Positions 50,611 through 59,427 of a DNA stretch of 64,000 nucleotides are shown piece after piece. The notes under the pieces are model-generated. The model had not been told where the DNA came from. It saw only the letters and a program-made list of their open reading frames with translations, and did not search any database. The first letter of the stretch is position 1; every line of letters begins with the position of its first letter. A program made the position numbers and the translations under genes. The DNA is from Pedobacter cryoconitis (GTDB lineage: Bacteria > Bacteroidota > Bacteroidia > Sphingobacteriales > Sphingobacteriaceae). The stretch covers positions 62,001 through 126,000 of the forward strand of contig NZ_QLLR01000011.1 in assembly GCF_003259615.1 (NCBI RefSeq), in the 5' to 3' direction.

Positions 50611-52060
50611 GAGAAAACAGACGACTTAACTTTTCAGGAAACTGTTTGTATAATGGTCTTTTTTCCCACTCTTCAGGATTAATCTGTATGGCATCTTCCA
50701 GATCCTGATAGAATATTTTTGTCATTTCCTGAGCGGTATGACTATCATAAATAACACTGTTCACCTCAAAGTTCAGTTCGAAACTCCTATTGTCCATATT
50801 TGCCGTTCCGATCACAGACAACTGCTGGTCTGAAACCATTGTTTTCGCATGGATAAAACCTTTCTGATATTCATAGATCTCTACTCCTGCTTTCATCAAA
50901 TCACCATAATAAGATTTCCCTGCAGCAGAAACCATTCTCGAATCCGATATGCCTGGCACCAATAAAACGACTTTTACACCACTCAATGCAGCCACAACAA
51001 GTGCATCCAGTAAACTTTCTCCAGGAATAAAATAAGGGGTGGTAATCAGAATTTCTTTCTCTGCCATACCTATGACCTGGATTAATGAGAACAGAATTGT
51101 AGGATTGTCTGAGTCGGGCCCGCTGGCAGCAATCTGCATAACCGCATTTTCGCCGTTTTCCTGGGAAGCAGAAAAGAAGTCCCGCTGAGGAACAAGTTCT
51201 TCATCCGCACAGAAATTCCAGTCACAGATAAACAGGTATTGAAGGTAATAAATGCCGGGACCTGTGATTTTTAGATGGGTATCGCGCCAATAAAGCTGAT
51301 TTGGGCGTTCAGCGCTGTTGATATAGCGGTCACTTACATTAATTCCCCCGGTAAATGCAATGTTGCCGTCAATAACAATGATCTTGCGGTGATTCCGGTA
51401 ATTAATCCGGTTGGCTAATGCAATGAACAGGATCTTATAAAACGGATAAGCCTGTACACCTGCATCAATTAATTGAGGTACAACTTTCTTACGGATACTC
51501 CTGCTGCCAAAATCATCATAGATTAAGCGTACCTGTACTCCTGTTCTGGATTTCTCCATTAAAATCTCTTTAATCGCATTGCCTATTTCATCGTCTTCAT
51601 AGATATAATATTCAATATGAATATGATGTTTTGCTTGTTTTAAAGCTTCCAGCACAGCCGGAAATTTCTCTTCCCCGTTTTTTAAGATTTCCACTTTATT
51701 ATTTCCGGTCAGGTTACTCAGGCCATCCTTCAATAGAAGTTTAACGAGTTTCTGATATTTCAGGAGTTCACTGGGCACACTGTTCCATATTTTCTCAGAC
51801 TCTCTGAAAATCTGCTTCTCAATATGACGCTGCATGATTTCATTTTTAACGATCTTTTTACTGTATAATTTTCGCTTGCGGTAATTGGTGCCTACACAGA
51901 AATAAATGATAATTCCCAATATGGGAAAAAAGACAGTTAACATCAGGTAAGCGAGGGTCTTACTGGTGGAATGGGTGTCATAAATAATACGCAGACAAGT
52001 GGCTACAACTATCAAAGTATAGACAATTTCCAGTAAAAGTATCCAGCTAATTTCTTGCAT
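50600..52060 (-). CDS. cls: Cardiolipin synthase (phospholipase D family)
   Basis: A 486-residue membrane enzyme. Two N-terminal helices (ILLLEIVYTLIVVATCLRII, then YLMLTVFFPILGIIIYFCVG) lead to two phospholipase D domains with intact HKD motifs: HRKIIVIDGNIAFTGGIN (about residue 220) and HAKTMVSDQQLSVIGTANMD (about 400). It joins two phosphatidylglycerols to make cardiolipin at the inner membrane. It starts 1 bp after the TauE/SafE gene, suggesting cotranscription. Confidence 0.92.
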   Translation of the reverse strand: MQEISWILLLEIVYTLIVVATCLRIIYDTHSTSKTLAYLMLTVFFPILGIIIYFCVGTNYRKRKLYSKKIVKNEIMQRHIEKQIFRESEKIWNSVPSELLKYQKLVKLLLKDGLSNLTGNNKVEILKNGEEKFPAVLEALKQAKHHIHIEYYIYEDDEIGNAIKEILMEKSRTGVQVRLIYDDFGSRSIRKKVVPQLIDAGVQAYPFYKILFIALANRINYRNHRKIIVIDGNIAFTGGINVSDRYINSAERPNQLYWRDTHLKITGPGIYYLQYLFICDWNFCADEELVPQRDFFSASQENGENAVMQIAASGPDSDNPTILFSLIQVIGMAEKEILITTPYFIPGESLLDALVVAALSGVKVVLLVPGISDSRMVSAAGKSYYGDLMKAGVEIYEYQKGFIHAKTMVSDQQLSVIGTANMDNRSFELNFEVNSVIYDSHTAQEMTKIFYQDLEDAIQINPEEWEKRPLYKQFPEKLSRLFSPLM

Positions 52061-52061
52061 A

Positions 52062-52826
52062 TTATTTTAAAAAGATGTCGTAAGCAAATCGTAAAATGGC
52101 AAATACAACAACCATCAGGAAAAAAACCCTGATAAATTTATTGCCCTTCAATATAGCGAGTTTTGTGCCCAGAAAAGCGCCGCTAATATTAAAAACTGCC
52201 ATAGGCAGCGCATATTGGTATAAAATATGGCCGGTACTGCTAAAATAACAGATAGCAGCCAGATTTGTTGCAATATTAATGAGTTTGGAACTTGCACTCG
52301 CTTTCAAAAAATCATACCCCATTAAGGAAATAAAAGCAAGGATAAAGAAGGTTCCTGTTCCAGGGCCGATCAGTCCGTCATAAAAACCGATGGTAAACCC
52401 AAAAAGAAAACCAATCAGCAATTGCTGAAGCCTGGTCAGCTCTTTAACTGTTCCTGCACCAAAAGTTTTATTGAAGTAAGTATAGAGCGCCACACTGATC
52501 AGCACAACCAGAATTAGTGGTTTCAAGAACCTGCTGTCTATTAACGTGACATAATGCGCACCAAGCATGGCCCCGATAAAGGCCATTATAGCCACATACA
52601 GCAAGAATTTCCAGTCCAGTCTGATGTCCCGCGAATATTTCCAGGCGGCAAAAGCTGTACCCGAAAGAGAAGGTATTTTAGTGGTTCCGAATAAAGTAGC
52701 CACAGGATATTGCGGAAGTACGATTAAAATGGCAGGGGTCTGTAATAGTCCTCCTCCCCCAACAACAGCATCAATAAAACCAGCGGCAAAAGAGACTACA
52801 CAAAGAATAAGCAGATCGTAAAGCAT
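52062..52826 (-). CDS. TauE/SafE (TSUP) family anion permease
   Basis: A 254-residue inner-membrane protein with about eight helices. The duplicated TSUP motif is visible at the start, SFAAGFIDAVVGGGGLLQTP, and again in the second half, FTIGFYDGLIGPGTGTFFIL. The start is set at the ATG 52826, because the first helix begins there and the length fits the family; a reading frame 144 bp longer exists but adds no recognisable sequence. These proteins move sulfite, organosulfonates or similar anions. Coupling to cardiolipin synthase is positional only. Confidence 0.88.
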   Translation of the reverse strand: MLYDLLILCVVSFAAGFIDAVVGGGGLLQTPAILIVLPQYPVATLFGTTKIPSLSGTAFAAWKYSRDIRLDWKFLLYVAIMAFIGAMLGAHYVTLIDSRFLKPLILVVLISVALYTYFNKTFGAGTVKELTRLQQLLIGFLFGFTIGFYDGLIGPGTGTFFILAFISLMGYDFLKASASSKLINIATNLAAICYFSSTGHILYQYALPMAVFNISGAFLGTKLAILKGNKFIRVFFLMVVVFAILRFAYDIFLK

Positions 52827-53012
52827 ATTCCCCAAATGTAACCAAAGATTTAATTCTGATGTCCCCGAATTTACATTTTCAAGGCAGAGATAAATAAATA
52901 AATAGGAGTCCCTCAGTATCAACAGATTGACTATTTGACGATTTCCTATGAAAAAGGCAAACCTTGGCATAAAATTGGTGGTACAATTATCAATTAACGA
53001 AACTCAAAACCT

Positions 53013-53378
53013 ATGAACAAGAAAATTTTAATATTTGATGATGATCAGGAAGTACTGACTGCAATGGAGTCTTTACTTGATTTTGTAGATTGGGATCTGA
53101 TTACCTTTTCAACTGGCCGGGATGCACTGACTAAAATTGAAAAGGAAAGTCCTGATTTGATTTTGATGGATGTAGAATTAGATGGATTTGACGGCCGGGA
53201 GATTTGCAGATCCATCAAAGAAAACTCAACATTACATCATATCCCTATTATTCTTATTTCAGGGAAACTCCGTCCGGAAATGATCGTAGATACGGAATTT
53301 GGTCCGGATGACTTTTTACCAAAGCCATTTAATATTGGTGATCTGATTGATAAAGTATATTTTCAGCTGGCTTCTTAA
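53013..53378 (+). CDS. Single-domain response regulator (CheY-like)
   Basis: A 121-residue receiver domain with no output domain. Acidic pocket residues are in LIFDDDQEVL, the phosphoacceptor Asp in DLILMDVELDGFDG (about 53), the conserved Ser/Thr in IILISG and the Lys in FLPKPFNIGD (about 104). It stands alone, with no kinase nearby. It would pass phosphate to or from a partner kinase elsewhere. Confidence 0.88.
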   Translation: MNKKILIFDDDQEVLTAMESLLDFVDWDLITFSTGRDALTKIEKESPDLILMDVELDGFDGREICRSIKENSTLHHIPIILISGKLRPEMIVDTEFGPDDFLPKPFNIGDLIDKVYFQLAS

Positions 53379-53433
53379 TTTCAGTTCGCTCTTCTTAACT
53401 TATAACGTGCCGGGTGTCATAGAGCGTCCAGTA

Positions 53434-54618
53434 CTACAGTGCGTCTAGTGCTTTTAAAATTGTGGAGCAGGCTTTCCTGATCTCTTCTTCGGTGATAATT
53501 AATGGAGGAGCAACCCTTAAGGCTGTTTCACAATGTAAAAACCAGTCTATGATGATACCGTCAGTGGCACAAAGCTGGCTTACTTTTTCTACCTGCTGGA
53601 AACTGTCCAGCTGAATACTCATCATTAATCCTTTTCCCCTAACCTCACGGATGAGCGGATGAACGAGTAATTTTTTGAATAATTCTCCTTTTGCAGCCAC
53701 ACCAGCTACCAGGTTTTCATCCAGGATAACTTCCAGACTTGCCAGTCCGGCTACACTTGATACAGGGTGTCCGCCAAATGTGGTAATGTGCCCAAGGATA
53801 GGATTTTCTTTCAACACACCCATCACCTCTCTGTTCGCGATAAATGCCCCGATAGGCATTCCCCCTCCTAATGCTTTGGCCAATAGCAGAATATCAGGTA
53901 CAATGTCATAGTGTTCAAAAGCGAAGAGTTTGCCCGTACGGCCAAAAGCGGCCTGTATTTCATCTAGAATAAGTAAGGTTCCAGTCGCTGTACACTTATT
54001 CCTTAGTTTTTGCATATAGGTTTTGGAAGCTACCCTGATTCCAGCCTCCCCTTGTACCGTCTCCATAATCACACAGGCAGTATTTTTAGTGATCAGTTCC
54101 AGATCTTCTTCCTTCCCAAAGGTTATAAAACGAACATCAGGCAGCAAGGGACGATACTTTTGCTTGAAATGTTCATTGCCCATCACACTTAAAGCGCCAT
54201 GGGTACTGCCATGATAGGCATGATGACAAGAAATAATTTCTGATCTTCCGGTAAAGCGTTTCGCTAATTTAAGGGCTCCTTCTGTGGCTTCAGTTCCTGA
54301 ATTGACGAAATAAACATTATTCAGCTTTGAAGGCAGCACACTGATCAGTTTTTCGGCAAACCTAACCATTGGTGATTGTACAAATTCACCGTAAACTGTA
54401 AGGTGAAGGTATTTATCGAGTTGCGCCCTGATCGCGTCCAGCACTTTTGGGTTTCTATGTCCAATGTTACTGACCGCAAATCCAGAAACCAGGTCCATGT
54501 AACTTTTTCCGCTTTTATCATACAAATACATTCCTTCTGCATGGTCAACTTCAAGCATATTCGGACTGGTAGAGGTTTGTGCGTTGTTACGTAAAAAAAG
54601 TTCTTTGTGACTGATCAT
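53434..54618 (-). CDS. Class III aminotransferase (ornithine/acetylornithine-like)
   Basis: A 394-residue PLP enzyme. PLP-binding features are VNSGTEATEGALKLAKRFTG, the Asp of LLILDEIQAAFGRTG and the Schiff-base Lys of LLLAKALGGGMPIGAF. The CHHAYHGSTHGALSVMG segment is also typical. It resembles the ornithine/acetylornithine aminotransferase branch more than the enzyme at 6835-8064. No arginine-pathway genes lie nearby, so it may act on another omega-amine. It converges on the receiver gene at 53378 without a strong terminator between them. Confidence 0.88.
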   Translation of the reverse strand: MISHKELFLRNNAQTSTSPNMLEVDHAEGMYLYDKSGKSYMDLVSGFAVSNIGHRNPKVLDAIRAQLDKYLHLTVYGEFVQSPMVRFAEKLISVLPSKLNNVYFVNSGTEATEGALKLAKRFTGRSEIISCHHAYHGSTHGALSVMGNEHFKQKYRPLLPDVRFITFGKEEDLELITKNTACVIMETVQGEAGIRVASKTYMQKLRNKCTATGTLLILDEIQAAFGRTGKLFAFEHYDIVPDILLLAKALGGGMPIGAFIANREVMGVLKENPILGHITTFGGHPVSSVAGLASLEVILDENLVAGVAAKGELFKKLLVHPLIREVRGKGLMMSIQLDSFQQVEKVSQLCATDGIIIDWFLHCETALRVAPPLIITEEEIRKACSTILKALDAL

Positions 54619-54717
54619 TGGGTTCCTGAATTTTGCGGTAAAACTACTTATAATTTAAACAGGCTGTAAGAAAAAGTACATCTTTTCCGTGTCAAAATCG
54701 GTGATCCCGATAGAATT

Positions 54718-55983
54718 TCAGTGATCCTGGTAGAATTTCAGGGTAAATATATGATGCGGCTCCTGGTAGCTGTAACTTAGTTTATAATGATACAGGTTGC
54801 AGATTTGCTGGGTAATAGCTAGTCCCAGCCCGGTTCCTTCAGAGGAATTTTCTTTATAAAACCGTTCAAATACGTGGTAACTGTCTAATGCTTTCGGTAA
54901 TCCGGTATTGGAAACCGTAAGCTCGCCGGCATGCAGCTCTATTTTGATCATTCCTTTCTGCCGGTTATGCCTGATCGCATTGTTAATCAGGTTATTCAGC
55001 AGAATATCTGCCAGGTATTTACTCATGTGCAATTGCTGAGGTTCCAGCTGTTTTTCTACCTCTATTTCATTGGCAACAAACAACTCATGGAATTGACGCA
55101 GCTTTTGGGCCAGTAAAACATCCAATGCAATATCCTCTTCATCTTTGATCAGGTTATTCTCAATTTTAGCCAGCAATAACAGCGATTGATTGAGCCGGGA
55201 TAGCTTATTTACGGCCAAATAAACGTCCTCTATCAACTCCCCCTGTTTATCTGTTAAAGCTTCGGTTTGAATTAGGGTGTCCAGTTTAGAGTTAATCACC
55301 GCTAATGGGGTCATCATTTCATGAGAAGCATTGTCTGTGAAAGTTTTCAGCTCTTTATAGTCTTGCCTGACCCTGTTAGACATAGAAATTACAGATTGAT
55401 TCAATTCCTGAAATTCGTCTACCTGGGTATGCTGCACAGAAAATTCATTTTTATCTGCAAGATTAAAGGCTTTAAGTTGTTTAAGTATTTCATAAAATGG
55501 CCGCCACAAACTATTCAAAACAAAACGGTTAACTGCGATTAAACTGATTAATAGCAATACAATTATACCAAGTGTGATCAGAAAAATTAACCGCACCAGG
55601 TCTTCTGCTTCCAGGCTTGATTTGGTGATAGTGACTGCATATTCCTTTTCTCCAAGCTTCACAGAAGTATTCAGACTGCGCCCCGGCTCCGTTTCTTTTT
55701 CTTCCGGATTATTGTACCAGGTATTGCTAAAACTCCTGTCTGCGGTATCCCCTTTTTTTAATTCATGATAGCTTACTTTCTGATCTTTAAAGTCACTGGG
55801 TAAAGGAAGTTTATGATATTCATGAACACTGGCCAGGATTTCCTGCTCTTCAATTTTAAGGTCATTGTCAAGCTTGTTGGTCAGAATATAATGGATGGCA
55901 AAATAGTAGACAGCCCCGCTCAGCACTAATATAATCAGTGAAGTAAAGAGGTTAACTCTATTATATTTTTGCGCTAATTTCAT
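54718..55983 (-). CDS. Sensor histidine kinase
   Basis: A 421-residue membrane kinase. Two helices (LFTSLIILVLSGAVYYFAIH and LVRLIFLITLGIIVLLLISL) bracket a short periplasmic sensor region of about 110 residues. A dimerisation domain with FTDNASHEMMTPLAVI (phosphorylated His) and an ATPase domain with NNLINNAIRHN and EGTGLGLAI follow. It lies 47 bp after the response regulator gene and is the third gene of the NDH-2 operon. The stimulus is not apparent; the neighbour suggests a respiratory or redox cue. Confidence 0.92.
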   Translation of the reverse strand: MKLAQKYNRVNLFTSLIILVLSGAVYYFAIHYILTNKLDNDLKIEEQEILASVHEYHKLPLPSDFKDQKVSYHELKKGDTADRSFSNTWYNNPEEKETEPGRSLNTSVKLGEKEYAVTITKSSLEAEDLVRLIFLITLGIIVLLLISLIAVNRFVLNSLWRPFYEILKQLKAFNLADKNEFSVQHTQVDEFQELNQSVISMSNRVRQDYKELKTFTDNASHEMMTPLAVINSKLDTLIQTEALTDKQGELIEDVYLAVNKLSRLNQSLLLLAKIENNLIKDEEDIALDVLLAQKLRQFHELFVANEIEVEKQLEPQQLHMSKYLADILLNNLINNAIRHNRQKGMIKIELHAGELTVSNTGLPKALDSYHVFERFYKENSSEGTGLGLAITQQICNLYHYKLSYSYQEPHHIFTLKFYQDH

Positions 55984-56030
55984 CTTATTTCTTATCCCGG
56001 ATTAACTGCAGGCTTGTACAAAGCACATCA

Positions 56031-56705
56031 TCAGCTGCTAAATTTATAACCTACGCCGTACATAGATTTAATATAGTCATTACATCCTGCTTCCAGCAGC
56101 TTTTTCCTTAAATTCTTAATGTGGGTATAGATAAAATCAAAGTGGTCAGAAAGATCAATTTCATCGCCCCAAAGATGTTCTGCAAGCGCACTTTTAGTAA
56201 TCACTTTACGCTGATTGGCAATAAAATAAACCAGCAGATCGTATTCTTTTTTGGTAAGATTGATATTATTTTGTCCAACTGTTGTCCGCATAGCGAGGGT
56301 ATCGATGTTGATTTCCTGAAATACAATCAAGTTATTTCCATCGAAACTTTTCCTTCTTACAATAGCTGATACTCTTGCTTTTAACTCAGACAAATGAAAG
56401 GGTTTAACGAGGTAATCATCCGCACCAAGGTTAAGTCCCGAAAGTTTATCATCCAGAGAATGCCTTGCAGAAATAATCAGCACGCCATCTGTTTTGTGCA
56501 GTTGCTTCAGCTTGCGCAAAATCTCCATCCCATCGCCATCCGGCAAAGTAAGGTCCAGCACGATGCAGTCGTAATTGTAAATATTGATTTTAGTTAATGC
56601 AGCAGCATAATTTTCCGCTGTTTCACAGATATTACCTTCTTCAGTGAAATAAGCAATGATACTATCTCTCAGCGCTGCTTCATCTTCTACTAAGAGTATT
56701 TTCAT
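56031..56705 (-). CDS. OmpR-family response regulator
   Basis: A 224-residue regulator: an N-terminal receiver (ILLVEDEAALRDSI, phosphoacceptor in DCIVLDLTLPDGDGMEIL, Lys in YLVKPFHLSE) and a C-terminal winged helix (LTKKEYDLLVYFIANQ and DFIYTHIKNLRKKL, ending YGVGYKF). Its start overlaps the stop of the NADH dehydrogenase gene by an ATGA, so both are translationally coupled. It should be phosphorylated by the kinase encoded next. Confidence 0.93.
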   Translation of the reverse strand: MKILLVEDEAALRDSIIAYFTEEGNICETAENYAAALTKINIYNYDCIVLDLTLPDGDGMEILRKLKQLHKTDGVLIISARHSLDDKLSGLNLGADDYLVKPFHLSELKARVSAIVRRKSFDGNNLIVFQEINIDTLAMRTTVGQNNINLTKKEYDLLVYFIANQRKVITKSALAEHLWGDEIDLSDHFDFIYTHIKNLRKKLLEAGCNDYIKSMYGVGYKFSS

Positions 56706-57982
56706 GAAGTAGGTTCCTCATGCGCATCAACGGGCCTGATAATCATTCTTAAGGATTGATCTTTCGAGAAGTAAGCTACCGTCCAGTTATAGAAAGTCCT
56801 GAACCTGTTCCGATAAGAGATCAGCGACATCAGGTGAATAAATAACCAGGCCAGCCACGCGATAAACCCGTTTAAATGAATCCTTGGCTTAGGCAGGTCT
56901 ACCACAGCTTTATTGCTGCCGATAATTGCCATACTCCCCCTGTCTTTATAAGTGAAACTGCGGGGAACTTTTTGTTCAGCAATACGGATGAAGTTGGCTG
57001 CCAGATTCCGGCCCTGCTGAATGGCAACCTGCGCTACTTGCGGGTGACCTTCCGGATAAGCAGGATCACCAGATTGTATCACGGTATCCCCAATGGCATA
57101 GATATTTTCCAGTCCCTGTACTTTATGAAAGCCGTCTGCAGTCATCCTTTTCCCCCGCCCATAACTAGTGGCAGGAATTCCTTCAAAACTCATTGCACTC
57201 ACACCCGCTGCCCAGATCAGGTTTTTTGTGGCAATTTCTGTTCCGTCAGAAAGGATTACTTTATCATCTACAAAATCACTGACGTGACTGTTTAATAAGA
57301 TTTTTACGCCTAATTTGGTGAGGGACTCATAAGTATTCACTTGTGATTTGGTACTCATGGGTTTCAATAAGGCCGCACCACCATCAACGAGGTAAATCTG
57401 AGCACCTGTATTTTTCAACTCAGGATAATCTTTGTGCATGATATTCTGGCGCATTTCTGCAAACATCCCGGAGATCTCTACGCCTGTTGGCCCGCCGCCT
57501 GCAATAACAATAGTCAGGCTTTTTGAAATTTCAGCGCGGTCTTTGGTAATGGTGGCTTCTTCGAAATGGGTGAGTAATTTATTACGCATTTGTATCGCAT
57601 CACTCAGGGTTTTCATGGGAATAGCATTTTTCCTCACATTCTCCATTCCGAAATAGTTCGTCTCTGCACCAGTAGCAAATACGAGTTCATCGTACTCAAT
57701 AGTCCCATTGCTTAATACGAGCTGACGGGATTCAGGAATCACTTTAAGCAGTTCTCCCAATCTGAAATGCAGGTTACTTTTATTTCTGAATAGTTTACGG
57801 ATCGGATAACTGATACTCGAGGGTTCCAGAAATGCCGTAGCCACCTGGTAAATGAGCGGTGGAAAGAAATTATAATTATTTTTATCTACCAGGGTAACTT
57901 GATAGTGTTTCTTTTTTCCGAGTTCCAGGGCTAAGTTAATGCCTGCAAACCCTCCGCCTATGATAACTATTCGTTTCTGCAT
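56702..57982 (-). CDS. Type II NADH dehydrogenase-like flavoprotein (NDH-2)
   Basis: A 426-residue FAD/NAD-dependent oxidoreductase. FAD binding is shown by IVIIGGGFAGINLALELG, NAD(H) binding by TIVIAGGGPTGVEISGMFAE, and the second FAD motif by NIYAIGDTV. A C-terminal hydrophobic/amphipathic stretch (LNGFIAWLAWLFIHLMSL) is the membrane anchor typical of NDH-2. It passes electrons from NADH to quinone without pumping protons. It is first in an operon with a two-component system. Confidence 0.9.
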   Translation of the reverse strand: MQKRIVIIGGGFAGINLALELGKKKHYQVTLVDKNNYNFFPPLIYQVATAFLEPSSISYPIRKLFRNKSNLHFRLGELLKVIPESRQLVLSNGTIEYDELVFATGAETNYFGMENVRKNAIPMKTLSDAIQMRNKLLTHFEEATITKDRAEISKSLTIVIAGGGPTGVEISGMFAEMRQNIMHKDYPELKNTGAQIYLVDGGAALLKPMSTKSQVNTYESLTKLGVKILLNSHVSDFVDDKVILSDGTEIATKNLIWAAGVSAMSFEGIPATSYGRGKRMTADGFHKVQGLENIYAIGDTVIQSGDPAYPEGHPQVAQVAIQQGRNLAANFIRIAEQKVPRSFTYKDRGSMAIIGSNKAVVDLPKPRIHLNGFIAWLAWLFIHLMSLISYRNRFRTFYNWTVAYFSKDQSLRMIIRPVDAHEEPTS

Positions 57983-58089
57983 AATTTATAATTTAACTAT
58001 CGGTGCCGGGAGCACTTGATGATAGTCTCTGACTAATGACAGTTAAAAGTAAATAATGTTTTGAAACCTGAATGTAAAAATTATTATTG

Positions 58090-59283
58090 TTAGCCCGGTA
58101 AACTGATTTTACCCATGGTAACGCTTGGTATACCGCGGCGTTGACCAAAATCAGTCTTTCCTCCGGCTACACATTCATTGGCGAGCAAGGCGAAAAGCAC
58201 CGCTTCTTTAGCATCAGGATCTATCCCCAGATCAGCCGTATTATTTAAGGCAAAACCCAGCCCTTCACTTATCTTTTGTACCAGCAGAGGATTGTGCATT
58301 CCGCCTCCGCTTAAATAGACCTTAAATGACTGTTCACCAATAGATTGCTTGATCGCTGTAACGATACTGACCGCAGTAAATTCACATAACGAGGCTAAAA
58401 CATCTTCTTTGGAGAGTTCATGCTGGCCGCTTGCTTGTTGTGCATTTTGCAGGTAAGACAGGTTAAATAATTCCGGCCCGGTAGTGCGCGGAAAAGGTTT
58501 TTCGAAGAACGGATGGGCTAATAGTGCCTGAACAAGTTTCGGGTTCGGAGTTCCTGATTTGGCTATTGTCGCATCCTGATCATAATATTTACCCGGATAG
58601 TTGAGTTGAACAAATTGATCCATTAAGGTATTTCCCGGCCCCACATCTGTTGAAAACACGAGATCAGGATTTCTTCCGCCAGGCAGATAGGTGAAATTTG
58701 AAATGCCGCCGATATTCAATAATATACGGTTTTCAACCGGACTGGAAAGCAGCAGGTAATCTCCATATACGGCCAATGGTGCACCTTCTCCTCCGGCAGC
58801 GATATGTTTTTGTCTGAAGTCACTTAAAGTAACTATGCCGGTTTGTACGGCAATATGGTCACCGTCTCCTATTTGCAGCGTAGCATTAGGAAAAGCTTTC
58901 TGCTGATGCAGGGAAGCGGGTGCATGAAAGATAGTCTGTCCGTGACTGGCTACCAGATCAACAGCGCTTACAGGGTATCCCCATTCTTTTAAAGCTTCCA
59001 GGATCAGTTTTGCAGAATAACTTCCGATCACTGCATTTAACAAAGTAACCTGCTGCAGTTCTACCTGCGTTTTGAAAGAGATCGCTTTCAACTCTTCTTT
59101 GAACTGCTGGCTATAAGGCATCGTTATGAAATGCAGCACCTTCAATTTAGTTTCCAGCCCCGACCCGGTGAATTCACATAAAGCAATGTCTAAACCATCT
59201 AAAGAGGTTCCTGACATTAACCCGGCAATAATTCTGGAAGGAGCTGCAGCTATTCTGGCTAGATCTGAGATATGTACATTCAT
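58090..59283 (-). CDS. anmK: Anhydro-N-acetylmuramic acid kinase
   Basis: A 397-residue ASKHA-fold kinase. Family blocks are IIAGLMSGTSLDGLDIALCE, LVASHGQTIFHAP, TLQIGDGDHIAVQTG, LNIGGISNFTYLPGG, FSTDVGPGNTLMD and VYLSGGGMHNPLL. It phosphorylates and opens 1,6-anhydroMurNAc released during peptidoglycan turnover, feeding it back as MurNAc-6-phosphate. No other recycling gene is next to it. Its leader region is filled by a 16-bp tandem repeat (59301-59427). Confidence 0.95.
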   Translation of the reverse strand: MNVHISDLARIAAAPSRIIAGLMSGTSLDGLDIALCEFTGSGLETKLKVLHFITMPYSQQFKEELKAISFKTQVELQQVTLLNAVIGSYSAKLILEALKEWGYPVSAVDLVASHGQTIFHAPASLHQQKAFPNATLQIGDGDHIAVQTGIVTLSDFRQKHIAAGGEGAPLAVYGDYLLLSSPVENRILLNIGGISNFTYLPGGRNPDLVFSTDVGPGNTLMDQFVQLNYPGKYYDQDATIAKSGTPNPKLVQALLAHPFFEKPFPRTTGPELFNLSYLQNAQQASGQHELSKEDVLASLCEFTAVSIVTAIKQSIGEQSFKVYLSGGGMHNPLLVQKISEGLGFALNNTADLGIDPDAKEAVLFALLANECVAGGKTDFGQRRGIPSVTMGKISLPG

Positions 59284-59300
59284 ATTGGTAAAGAGAAACG

Positions 59301-59427
59301 CTTTTGTTAAGAATAACTTTTATTAAAGATGCTTTTATAAAGGCAGATTTTATTGGGAAAGATTTTTATGACGTGATATTTCTATAACGTAATACTTTTA
59401 TTGTGCGATATTTTTATTGCGGGATGC
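59301..59427. repeat. Degenerate tandem array, eight units of about 16 bp
   Basis: Units begin with a T-run at 59301, 59317, 59332, 59349, 59364, 59380, 59396 and 59412 and are 15-17 bp long. The best-matching units are TTTTATGACGTGATAT (59364), TTCTATAACGTAATAC (59380), TTTTATTGTGCGATAT (59396) and TTTTATTGCGGGATGC (59412). The last unit runs into the final codons of the AcvB-like gene (stop at 59414). The array lies directly upstream of anmK, where its promoter should be. Confidence 0.65.

Noticed and set aside
52833..52840. Exact TAnnTTTG box (minus strand) in front of the TauE/SafE gene
   Set aside because: It lies only 7 bp before the chosen start and has no -33 partner, so a promoter call would need a leaderless transcript.
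52827..52970. Longer start of the TauE/SafE permease
   Set aside because: The extension resembles no known family segment; the first membrane helix begins at the ATG 52826 and the resulting length is normal.
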